From positions 288,723 through 352,722 of the forward strand of contig JADKIU010000004.1 of NCBI GenBank assembly GCA_016722565.1: DNA of 64,000 bases, written 5' to 3'. Positions 30,255 through 37,318 of the stretch are shown here, piece by piece. Source of the DNA: Bacteroidota bacterium (GTDB taxonomy: Bacteria > Bacteroidota > Bacteroidia > 2-12-FULL-35-15). Under the pieces are notes generated by a model. It had not been told where the DNA came from, made no database searches, and worked only from the letters and a program-made list of their open reading frames with translations. The position numbers and the translations under genes are program-made. The stretch's first letter is position 1. Each line of letters starts with the position of its first letter.

Positions 30255-30296
30255 ATTTATGTTTGTTTATTGTTTGTTTCGTGTAGTCCTACCATT

Positions 30297-30428
30297 GGGC
30301 ATAACGGTTTGCCGCCTTGCGTTGGCGGATTTTCGAAGCGAAATCATGTCGCCAAGAAGAATTAAATTTAAGAAAAATAATTAACATTTTTACTCATCTG
30401 CCCGCTAATGCAAGACGGCTGTTAGCAG
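30297..30428 (-). repeat. attC-like site C
   Basis: R'' CTGCTAAC (30421-30428) is the exact complement of the 5' core GTTAGCAG of the HEAT-protein cassette. R' is GTTATGCCC (30297-30305). Outer arms GCCGTCTTGCATTAGCGG and CCGCCAACGCAAGGCGGC pair imperfectly; the AT-rich middle is unlike the other sites. Confidence 0.75.
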
Positions 30429-30433
30429 TAGTG

Positions 30434-30982
30434 TTAAAGTCTAGTTAGCACGTCCAGTCTTTCTTTAAGCCTGATCACAAATATATCATCTTCTTTTTCT
30501 TTTGTTAAAATTAATTGATTCAGATAGTCTTCATTACTTTTTTCAGTATTAGTAAGCGCCAGATAAGAAGAGCACCTTACGTGCCAATTTCGACTATTAT
30601 TTAAGTCAAAAATAGGTTTTAGGTCTAATGTAGTTGGTTTATATATTTCCTCTAGCCTATTCAAAATGAATACTTTTGTGAAATTGTCTTTTTCTGTATT
30701 TAACGCACTAATTAATCTTTTTGTGTCTTTTTCACTAAAAGTATTTCTGAGTATGTGTCCAATAACAAAATATATGGATTGTCTTACTGAGTCATCACTA
30801 TTGTTTTCGAGGGAAATATACAGGTCACTTAAATAATTCAAGTCCTTTAATTCTCTAGCTTCATTAAAGGCATGTGAGGAAATTGTCTTTTCGCTTTCAT
30901 ATAGACCATTCACTTTGACTTCTCCTGGTAGATAGGAGTCGTTTTGCATTCGGTCTATTAAGTCAATAATATAATTTGTCAT
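30434..30982 (-). CDS. HEAT-repeat-like protein (cassette gene)
   Basis: 182 residues with HEAT-type helical pairs: LKDLNYLSDLYISLENNSDDSVRQSIYFVIGHILRN, KRLISALNTEKDNFTKVFILNRLEEI, NSRNWHVRCSSYLALTNTEKSNEDYLNQLI. The same pattern is seen in small immunity or scaffold proteins. No signal peptide, so cytosolic. The ATG is only 7 bases from the cassette core GTTAGCAG and the stop 5 bases from the attC, the tightest unit in the array. No promoter of its own is visible. Binding partner and role unknown. Confidence 0.7.
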   Translation of the reverse strand: MTNYIIDLIDRMQNDSYLPGEVKVNGLYESEKTISSHAFNEARELKDLNYLSDLYISLENNSDDSVRQSIYFVIGHILRNTFSEKDTKRLISALNTEKDNFTKVFILNRLEEIYKPTTLDLKPIFDLNNSRNWHVRCSSYLALTNTEKSNEDYLNQLILTKEKEDDIFVIRLKERLDVLTRL

Positions 30983-30989
30983 AACATTA

Positions 30990-31166
30990 CTGCTAACGTT
31001 TTCAGGCTACACGCAGTGCGGAATAAATAACCACAAAACTGTCTTGAGCGAAAACCTTCATTAAATGTACTGAACTAAATGGCAAATGCAAAAAATATTC
31101 TGCCACTAAAAAAAAGCATTTGCATCTTGCACAAACTCCGCTTTGCGTGTAGCCTGTGTTACCAGC
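30990..31166 (-). repeat. attC-like site D
   Basis: R'' GCTGGTAAC (31158-31166) is the exact complement of the 5' core GTTACCAGC of the next upstream cassette. R' is GTTAGCAG (30990-30997). Outer arms CAGGCTACACGCA and TGCGTGTAGCCTG pair perfectly over 13 bases. 177 bp; subfamily with site A. Confidence 0.78.
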
Positions 31167-31187
31167 TGTTCTTTCGATCGTGGATGT

Positions 31188-31706
31188 CTAGCGTGGAATT
31201 CTTCCTTCTACCACGGGTTGGCCCGTTGCAAGAAATTTATTAGTTGTACGCACAAATTCAAAAACACAATTTTCTCTGGAAAACATTACGCTTTTTAGTG
31301 TTGCGAAGTCTCCCTTTGTTCTTGGGAGTTCAATGCATTTAATTAATTGTCTGTTTTTAGTAAATGCCAAAATATTTAGGTCTTCGCGATACTGTCCAGC
31401 TTTTTTTGCAGCGGTCAGGTTTATTTGCGTTTCAAGTTCTAATCTTTCAATACTCCAATAAGTCGGTATAATAATTAAGGTGTCCCATTCAAAATTTGTC
31501 AAGGTGTCTACCCGGAAAGTAACCGAAGAATCGCGAATTGCTTGTTTTGTCAGCTGGTCGAACTTGCTTTCTAATAGACTGTCTGATGTCAATTCAATTT
31601 GATTGGCTGTCTGGGACTCGTTGACACTATTGTTAGATTTTTCGTCAACGGTGTTTGAACAGGTCGTCAACGAGAGAGAAATTGATAGAAGGAAAAGTAG
31701 TCTCAT
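31188..31706 (-). CDS. Small lipoprotein of unknown function (cassette gene)
   Basis: 172 residues. Signal peptide MRLLFLLSISLSLTTCSN with lipobox LTTC, so a lipid-anchored envelope protein. A Ser/Asn/Glu-rich linker (residues ~20-45) leads to a small domain with FEWDTLIIIPTYWSIERLELE, LAFTKNRQLIKCIELPR and CVFEFVRT, a pattern seen in several uncharacterised Bacteroidota lipoproteins. I do not recognise a named family. Start 28 bases from the cassette core GTTACCAGC. Together with the esterase cassette it makes two lipoproteins in this array. Confidence 0.65.
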   Translation of the reverse strand: MRLLFLLSISLSLTTCSNTVDEKSNNSVNESQTANQIELTSDSLLESKFDQLTKQAIRDSSVTFRVDTLTNFEWDTLIIIPTYWSIERLELETQINLTAAKKAGQYREDLNILAFTKNRQLIKCIELPRTKGDFATLKSVMFSRENCVFEFVRTTNKFLATGQPVVEGRIPR

Positions 31707-31734
31707 ATTATTCTAAATGTTTCTTAGTTGAATT

Positions 31735-31872
31735 GCTGGTAACGTTTTGCAGCTACCCGAAGGGCGGGACTTTTACCACAAAGCTTGATTTGAAAAACTA
31801 ATGTTTGATTGACCACAAAACTGTCTTTGGAACACGAAACCCCGCCTTTTGGGTAGGTGCTGTTATATGTGC
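31735..31872 (-). repeat. attC-like site E
   Basis: R'' GCACATATAAC (31862-31872) matches the complement of its cassette core GTTATGCG only in part. R' is GTTACCAGC (31735-31743). Arms CACCTACCCAAAAGGCGGG and CCCGCCCTTCGGGTAGCTG pair with a few extra bases. Confidence 0.72.
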
Positions 31873-31886
31873 TTCTTTTTCTCTCG

Positions 31887-32744
31887 TCATTTGTCGTCTT
31901 TATATTCTATTGTAAAACTTATTGGTAAAACCATTTTCATTTCAATAGGCAGTCCAAATCTTGTTCCTGGAACAAAGGTCAACAATTTTACAACTCTTAT
32001 TGCTTCTTCGTCTGTTGAAGTCGTTATACCTTTTTTAATCTCAATGTCTTTTACGTTACCAAGTGTGTCAACCGTGAACCCTACATAAACTTTTCCTGTC
32101 ACACATTCACCTGTCTTTGGGTATCTTAAATTTTCTTGGATAAATTTTTTCAGTCCAATGTCGCCACCGTCTTTGAATGTTGGTGGACTGTCTGGGTCAG
32201 CAAAAATTACTTCGTCATTGTCAAAGTGTTTTCTTTTGGCATATTGCTCAATTTCTGTAATCTCGTCTTGGAAATAAGAAGTTGTCCGTAAGCAGTTGTA
32301 AGTCCAAAAGGTGTTTTTTGCCTTTGGAAATTTAAAGTCATTGTTTACTTGTCCGAAGTAAGTTTCATTTTCTCCATAAACAATATATTTTTTACCTATT
32401 TCAAATCTTATTCCGCAGTCGCCACCACCAAGTCCTGTGTAAATTGTCAAGGTGTCTTTGGTTATTTTGCCTTTGTAAATATCTTGAACTAAAAAGTCGT
32501 AACGAGCAATAGTCATTTTACTCATAGGCGAGTTTCTCATTGTCGTGTCGTTTGGGAACATTTTAAGAATTGTAGAGTCGGTCAGCGTAACAATTTGTTT
32601 GTTTAAAATTGTTCCGACAACTACTGCGTCTGCGTGTTTTACTTCTTCTTGAACTGTCCTTTGTCCAATGCAAGAACAGGCGAGAAGTCGTCCCGAAATA
32701 CTAGTCAAAAGTATAAATGTCAATATGGTTACTGTCGTTTTCAT
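31887..32744 (-). CDS. Secreted protein with TonB C-terminal-like domain (cassette gene)
   Basis: ATG at 32744 gives 285 residues and a signal peptide (MKTTVTILTFILLTSISGRLLA). The mature N-terminus CSCIGQRTVQEEVKHADAVVVGTILNKQ resembles the start of NTR/TIMP-like domains (CxC then AVVVGT). The last ~85 residues (GLKKFIQENLRYPKTGECVTGKVYVGFTVDTLGNVKDIEIKKG...VPGTRFGLPIEMKMVLPISF) are a TonB C-terminal domain, usually the part that contacts outer-membrane receptors. It lacks a TonB membrane anchor and Pro-rich spacer, so it is not a normal energiser. Start lies 8 bases from core GTTATGCG. Role unknown. Confidence 0.72.
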   Translation of the reverse strand: MKTTVTILTFILLTSISGRLLACSCIGQRTVQEEVKHADAVVVGTILNKQIVTLTDSTILKMFPNDTTMRNSPMSKMTIARYDFLVQDIYKGKITKDTLTIYTGLGGGDCGIRFEIGKKYIVYGENETYFGQVNNDFKFPKAKNTFWTYNCLRTTSYFQDEITEIEQYAKRKHFDNDEVIFADPDSPPTFKDGGDIGLKKFIQENLRYPKTGECVTGKVYVGFTVDTLGNVKDIEIKKGITTSTDEEAIRVVKLLTFVPGTRFGLPIEMKMVLPISFTIEYKDDK

Positions 32745-32752
32745 AGCATTAC

Positions 32753-32885
32753 GCATAACGTTTTGCAGCTTGGCGAAGTGGCGGATTTAGAAGCACTTAC
32801 TTTCAATTTAGCACTAATGTTCATTTGAAAACCAAATGTTCAATTTAGCACTGAACCCGCCATTTTGCCAAACTGCTGTTGTGCG
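32753..32885 (-). repeat. attC-like site F
   Basis: R'' CGCACAAC (32878-32885) is the exact complement of the first core GTTGTGCG at 33767-33774. R' is GTTATGC (32753-32759). Arms AGCAGTTTGGCAAAATGGCG and CGCCACTTCGCCAAGCTGC pair with mismatches; four extra bases next to R'. Confidence 0.78.
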
Positions 32886-32893
32886 TTCGGCTT

Positions 32894-33715
32894 TTATTCT
32901 GATTTGTTTAATGTCCAAATTATGGCTTTTTCTTTTGTTGCTCTAAAAATAGTATTATGCTTTTCTTTTGGTTCTGGTGAATATTTCCATATAATATTAG
33001 GTAAATTTTCATCTTTTAATATATCAGCCATTTTACCCACCGTCTCAAAAATATCTTCTGCACCTGAACCTGCAAACCAAATTCTTTTTTTGTTTGGTGA
33101 AAATTTGTTTAAATGCTCCTTGGCAGTTTTTATAAGATACTTGTCATTCCACCAAAGTGAAGGGTCAAACGCAATATAATTATCAAACATATCGGGTGAA
33201 AGAAAAAAAGTCTCTACTACAAACAAGCCTGACAATGATTCTCCTATTAAACTTTTTTCAGAAGTTGTTCTATATCGTTTACTAATTTCAGGAAATAGTT
33301 CTTCTTTAATAAAAGCTCTAAATTTTTCAGAACCGCCTACTATTGTTGCGATTTCTTTATCTTTTGCTACTTGTGTTGGACCTGTTAAATCTCTTCTTCG
33401 TTGTGTGTTCGCAATGCCAACTAATATAATTGGTGGAATTTTTTTAGTCTTAATTAGTTCCGCAAGTGTATTCGCAATATGAGGGAAATCTTCTTCAATA
33501 ATTCCTCCGTCAGCCATATACATTACTGGTAAAGAATCTGTACTTGATTTATACTCTGGTGGTGTCCAAACATTAATATTTCTTGTTTCTCCAACTTGTT
33601 TTGATTCTATTGTAAATTCATCGTGAACAGGGATTGGGTCGTTGTATTTTTGTGCATTTGAACAACTTGTAAGTGTTACAAGTATAAAAAGTAAGTTGTA
33701 ATAAATTATTTTCAT
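32894..33715 (-). CDS. Lipoprotein esterase, esterase D/Fes family alpha/beta hydrolase (cassette gene)
   Basis: 273 residues. Lipobox LTSC (Cys18) after MKIIYYNLLFILVT. The hydrolase core has RNINVWTPPEYKSSTDSLPVMYMADGG, IPPIILVGIANTQRRRDLTGP, the nucleophile elbow SLIGESLSGLFVVE (Ser in GESLSG), AFDPSLWWND and a late His region (EPKEKHNTIFR). This is the putative esterase family that includes enterochelin esterase Fes and esterase D-like proteins; substrates are small esters. Anchored in the envelope. First cassette of the array, 49 bases after the first core site. Confidence 0.82.
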   Translation of the reverse strand: MKIIYYNLLFILVTLTSCSNAQKYNDPIPVHDEFTIESKQVGETRNINVWTPPEYKSSTDSLPVMYMADGGIIEEDFPHIANTLAELIKTKKIPPIILVGIANTQRRRDLTGPTQVAKDKEIATIVGGSEKFRAFIKEELFPEISKRYRTTSEKSLIGESLSGLFVVETFFLSPDMFDNYIAFDPSLWWNDKYLIKTAKEHLNKFSPNKKRIWFAGSGAEDIFETVGKMADILKDENLPNIIWKYSPEPKEKHNTIFRATKEKAIIWTLNKSE

Positions 33716-33764
33716 ATGTTCTGTTTTTGTCTGTTTATGTTTTTGTACACTGTCGTTTTAAGCT

Positions 33765-33843
33765 GACGCACAACTTAAATATATCCGCCATCACATGGCG
33801 GTAACATCCATACCGTTAGATATATAACCGCCATAACGTGGCG
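33765..33843 (-). other. First recombination core and palindromic leader of the cassette array
   Basis: Core GTTGTGCGTC (33765-33774) is complementary to R'' of site F. It is not followed by a normal attC arm; instead two palindromes, CCGCCATCACATGGCGG (33785-33801) and CGCCATAACGTGGCG (33829-33843), lie beside it. It could be an attI-like site or the remains of a deleted attC. A TATATTTA element close to TAnnTTTG is present at 33778-33785. Confidence 0.5.
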
Positions 33844-33848
33844 AATAT

Positions 33849-35443
33849 TTATCTCCCTACAACCAACTTTATCAGTCGCTTTCCAGTATTGCTTTGGATT
33901 TTACAAATGTAAATTCCTGCACTTAGTTTTGATGTATTGATATTTATTTTTTGATTGCCTTTTTGCATGTCTTCATTGGCAATTTCCATCACTTTTTTTC
34001 CGGTGATGTCCAACAAGGAAACCATTACTTGTGAACTTTCTCTTAAAGTAAATATAAGTGTGGAGTTTTGATTGGATGGATTCGGAAACAATTGTGTGTT
34101 TTGAATGCTGTTTACAGCTTCTTCAATTCCTGTAGTGTTGTTGGGTGTAATGAATACGCGATACACTGTATCGTTGGCACTGCTGCTTCCAAAGTTTCCT
34201 TCCTGCGCACGGATTCCTCCGTAAATGTAGCCGGCTAAAATTTTTGTGTTTGGCAAATCGCGGATGCGAATCACTTCATTTGCATAACTGGAAACATGTT
34301 TGGTGGGAACAAATTTTGCATTCGACCCTAACAATGCCGGAAGATTATTAGGCATAAGACATTCTTCGTAAATGCCAATGGAGCTGCACGATAAGGTGCT
34401 GATATCGTCAACAAATGGCACATCTGTATCACGTGTTAAGATACTCGTGGTATCATTGAAATTATGCAAACTGATGCCACCAAAAAAGGTCGTATACATT
34501 TTTTGTGTAACAGAATCATAAATGGGCATCAATGCACACGTATACTGATTCATAATTTGTTCATACGTGTATACACTCGTTGCTGCGGTGTTTAAACGAA
34601 TAGGCTCACGAAAAGGTAAGTTGGAATCTTTACGAAATACTCCACCATAAATGCCAATACCAAAAGTGTTGTCGGGATTGATGATTGGTGCGCTGTTTAA
34701 ATCTCTTCGATGGTAATTGAGTGTATCCAGTTGGTAGCTGAAACCACTTAAGCTAATGGTTGTGCCATCATCGGTGATGTTAAATTTTTTGATGCGATCA
34801 CTATAAGTTTGAGTAAACAATGGAGTAGGGGATCGGAGTAACGGCCTCCGAAATTATGTCCCATAATTAAGTAATAATCATTTCCTATTTTTCCCAACTC
34901 TCCACCACAGATCGATAAATTGGTGTCTGCTACTTGTCGAATAGTCGGTGCAATGGGTTGTGCATTGATAACGGCATCAATCATATTGTCGACATGAATG
35001 GCTGTGAGTTTTGGAAAACTCACAAACATACTTGCAACACTATCATATCCGTAACCGCCTATCATGTATAAATAGTTTCCATCCTGAATGTACTGCATGT
35101 TGGTGGAGCGCATTGGGTCGGCAATGGATTGAGGTAATTGATTTAAGTCGGCTGAATAAAATAACCACGTAGCAGTATCAATAACTACTACAGCATCGTT
35201 TTTGTATTCAGCTGGAAAACCGCCACTGCTGTTTAGTCCATGCAATCCATTGGTGCGTCCGCCAATAATCAACCATTTGTCGCCCGATTGTGCAAATGCA
35301 AACGAGTGCAATGCGGGCAAGGGTGCTGCAATCACTGGTTCAATTTGAATGGTGTAGGGTGGTAATGGCCCAAACTGAGCGGAAAGGGTGGGTGTAAATA
35401 GAATCGTGAAAACTGCTAAAAATACTAATTTTGATAGACGCAT
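33849..35443 (-). CDS. Secreted kelch-like repeat protein with T9SS sorting domain; one frameshift near 34830
   Basis: ATG at 35443 gives a signal peptide (MRLSKLVFLAVFTILFTPTLSAQ). Repeats such as GDKWLIIGGRTNGLHGL, GNYLYMIGGYGYDSV and GNDYYLIMGHNFGGRYSD look like kelch/galactose-oxidase blades. A G4 run on the plus strand (34828-34831) breaks the frame; adding one base rejoins it to TPLFTQTYSDRIKKFNITDDGT and gives ~531 residues. The C-terminal ~80 residues (QLFPNPSNQNSTLIFTLRESSQV...SAGIYICKIQSNTGKRLIKLVVGR) are a T9SS type A domain. Surface or secreted protein of unknown ligand; its 3' end abuts the cassette array. Confidence 0.78.
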
Positions 35444-35552
35444 GATTTGATATTTATTGAAATGTAAATATAACAACAATTTCTTTTATTTCCTTCTCAA
35501 AACTCCTCATCCCCTTTGATTAAAAACGTTAAATTCGTACTGTAAATCTTAC

Positions 35553-35572
35553 ATCCCGATAGTTATCGGGAT
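35553..35572. repeat. 20-bp palindrome, copy 2 of the TCCCGATAG element
   Basis: ATCCCGATA and TATCGGGAT around two bases; same core as 16615-16632. Lies 24 bases before the PolX ATG. Confidence 0.7.
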
Positions 35573-35596
35573 TAAATTTTTCAATTTGTAGTTTTC

Positions 35597-37207
35597 ATGA
35601 CCACTGAAGAAATAGCACACGCCCTTAAAATAACAGCTCAGCTAATGGAGTTGCACGAGGAAAATCCGTTCAAGATTAAATCCATCGCCAATGCTGCCTA
35701 TAAATTAGATAAAACCGATATCGATTTGCAAGGAAAATCGTTGGAGGAGCTGGAGAAAATCGAAGGCATTGGCAAAGGAATTGCAGCAAAAATAAATGAA
35801 TTGCAATTAACCGGGAATTTAAAAGAGCTTTCGGAAATGGTTGCAAAAACGCCTGTTGGTGTAATTGAAATGTTAAGAATAAAAGGGATTGGCCCCAAAA
35901 AAGTCGGACAACTTTGGCGGGAATTGGAAATTGAAAGTGTGGGTGAATTGCTTTATGCTTGTAATGAAAATAGACTAGTAACCCTCAAAGGCTTTGGTGC
36001 AAAAACACAAGCTGCTGTTAAAACGCAGATTGAATTTTTTAAATCCAATATTGGTAAGTTTCATTATGCTTCGGTTGAAAAATTTGCAATGGATTTGGTT
36101 GAATTTTTAAAGAAAAAATACAAAACCGAATTTGTTTCTTTAACAGGTGCAATGCGAAGAAAATGCGATATCATTGAAAAAGTAGAGATTTTAATAGCTG
36201 CGGATGCAGTTTTTTCAGCTGGAGAAATAGAAAATTCAAAAGAGGTAACGGTTGAATTGATTAAATGTTCAGAAAATGAATTTTATGCGAAATTGTTCGA
36301 GACCACTGCAACGCAAGAACATTTAAAACAATTAAGAAATCCTAAATCGAACATCCTTCATCCTAAATCTGAAATAGCGATTTATCAAGCCTACGATTTG
36401 CAATACATTGAGCCTGAATTACGCGAAGGACTGAATGAAATTGAACTAGCCAAAGAAAATAAAATTCCGAGATTAATTGAGTTGTCTGATTTGAAAGGCA
36501 TTCTTCACAATCACAGCACATACAGCGATGGAATGAATACATTGAAAGAGATGGCGGAATATTGCAAAGAATTGGGTTATGAATACCTCGGTATTTGCGA
36601 TCACTCTCAATCTGCTTTTTATGCCGAAGGATTGAAGCCGGATCGAGTTTTTGAACAACATGCAGAAATTGAAAAACTCAATAAACAGTTGGCGCCCTTT
36701 AAAATTTTTAAAGGGATTGAAAGTGATATTTTAAATGATGGTTCACTGGATTATTCTGAAGATGTATTAAAATCATTTGATTTTATTGTTGCTTCCGTTC
36801 ATTCCAATTTGAAAATGACAGAAGAAAAAGCAACGGCTCGTTTGTTGAAAGCTATTGAAAATCCATATACCACGATACTCGGACATCCTACAGGGAGATT
36901 GCTGTTGTCGCGACCGGGCTACCCAATCGATCATAAAAAAATTATTGATGCTTGTGCTGCCAATGGTGTAATCATCGAATTGAATGCACATCCGTATCGT
37001 TTGGATATCGATTGGCGCTGGATTCCATATTGTTTGGAAAAAGGAGTTAAGATTTCGATTAATCCAGATGCACATGAAAAATCCGGTTATCACGATATGT
37101 ATTATGGAACCTGTGTTGCTCGCAAAGGGATGTTGACGAAAGAAATGTGTTTTAATGCTCTTTCGCTGAATGAAATGGAAACATATTTTACTAAAAGAAA
37201 AAGTTAA
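35597..37207 (+). CDS. PolX-family protein: helix-hairpin-helix, degenerate polymerase domain and PHP domain
   Basis: 536 residues. HhH motifs at ~55-70 (IEGIGKGIAAKI), ~95-107 (IKGIGPKKVGQL) and ~130 (LKGFGAKTQAA) bind DNA. The nucleotidyltransferase motif at 183-199 is TGAMRRKCDIIEKVEIL: the DxD metal-binding pair of PolX is replaced by K-x-E, so polymerase activity is doubtful. The PHP domain (residues ~304-530) is complete: HNHSTYSDG, CDHS, GIESDI, ASVHS, LGHPTGRLL, INPDAH, giving the metal site of a 3'-5' exonuclease/phosphoesterase. A short-word repeat insert encodes NPKSNILHPKSE (249-259). Probable DNA repair nuclease. Confidence 0.85.
   Translation: MTTEEIAHALKITAQLMELHEENPFKIKSIANAAYKLDKTDIDLQGKSLEELEKIEGIGKGIAAKINELQLTGNLKELSEMVAKTPVGVIEMLRIKGIGPKKVGQLWRELEIESVGELLYACNENRLVTLKGFGAKTQAAVKTQIEFFKSNIGKFHYASVEKFAMDLVEFLKKKYKTEFVSLTGAMRRKCDIIEKVEILIAADAVFSAGEIENSKEVTVELIKCSENEFYAKLFETTATQEHLKQLRNPKSNILHPKSEIAIYQAYDLQYIEPELREGLNEIELAKENKIPRLIELSDLKGILHNHSTYSDGMNTLKEMAEYCKELGYEYLGICDHSQSAFYAEGLKPDRVFEQHAEIEKLNKQLAPFKIFKGIESDILNDGSLDYSEDVLKSFDFIVASVHSNLKMTEEKATARLLKAIENPYTTILGHPTGRLLLSRPGYPIDHKKIIDACAANGVIIELNAHPYRLDIDWRWIPYCLEKGVKISINPDAHEKSGYHDMYYGTCVARKGMLTKEMCFNALSLNEMETYFTKRKS
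36336..36373. repeat. Short-word repeat inside the PolX gene
   Basis: AAATCCTAAATCG, then CATCCTTCATCCTAAATC, kept in frame and encoding two NPKS/HPKS units. Same word as at 25456-25497. Confidence 0.6.
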
Positions 37208-37220
37208 TCGTAACTATAAT

Positions 37221-37294
37221 GTCATCTCGACCGAAGTGGAGAGATCTTGCAAATGGCAAAGTGAATTAGATTTCTCGGCTATACTCGAAATGAC
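37221..37294. repeat. Dispersed-type inverted repeat
   Basis: Outer arms GTCATCTCGA...GAGAGATCT and AGATTTCTCGG...TCGAAATGAC pair at about 19 of 27 positions around a ~20-base centre. It fills the spacer between PolX and GH3 genes. This layout is common as a repeated intergenic element in Bacteroidota genomes. Confidence 0.6.
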
Positions 37295-37318
37295 AAGCAA
37301 TAGTATAATAATTTCAAA

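Larger units (their letters stand above)
27673..33774 (-). mobile_element. Integron-type cassette array without integrase (CALIN), six cassettes
   Basis: Six genes, all minus strand, alternate with six 132-183 bp imperfect palindromes. Each palindrome begins (gene sense) with a box ending AAC and ends with a box beginning GTT, like attC R'' and R'. The key test is met: the GTT core at the 5' end of each cassette is complementary to the R'' box of the attC at the 3' end of the same cassette, not to its own site's R' (e.g. GTTATGCCC with GGGCATAAC; GTTACCAGC with GCTGGTAAC; GTTAGCAG with CTGCTAAC). Genes start 7-49 bases after the core and stop 5-21 bases before the next R''. No intI is in the window. 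Confidence 0.8.

Noticed and set aside
27673..33774. CRISPR array or ordinary dispersed repeats as explanation for the palindromes
   Set aside because: Repeats are 130-185 bp, differ from each other, enclose whole genes and have cassette-specific core/R'' matches; no cas genes.
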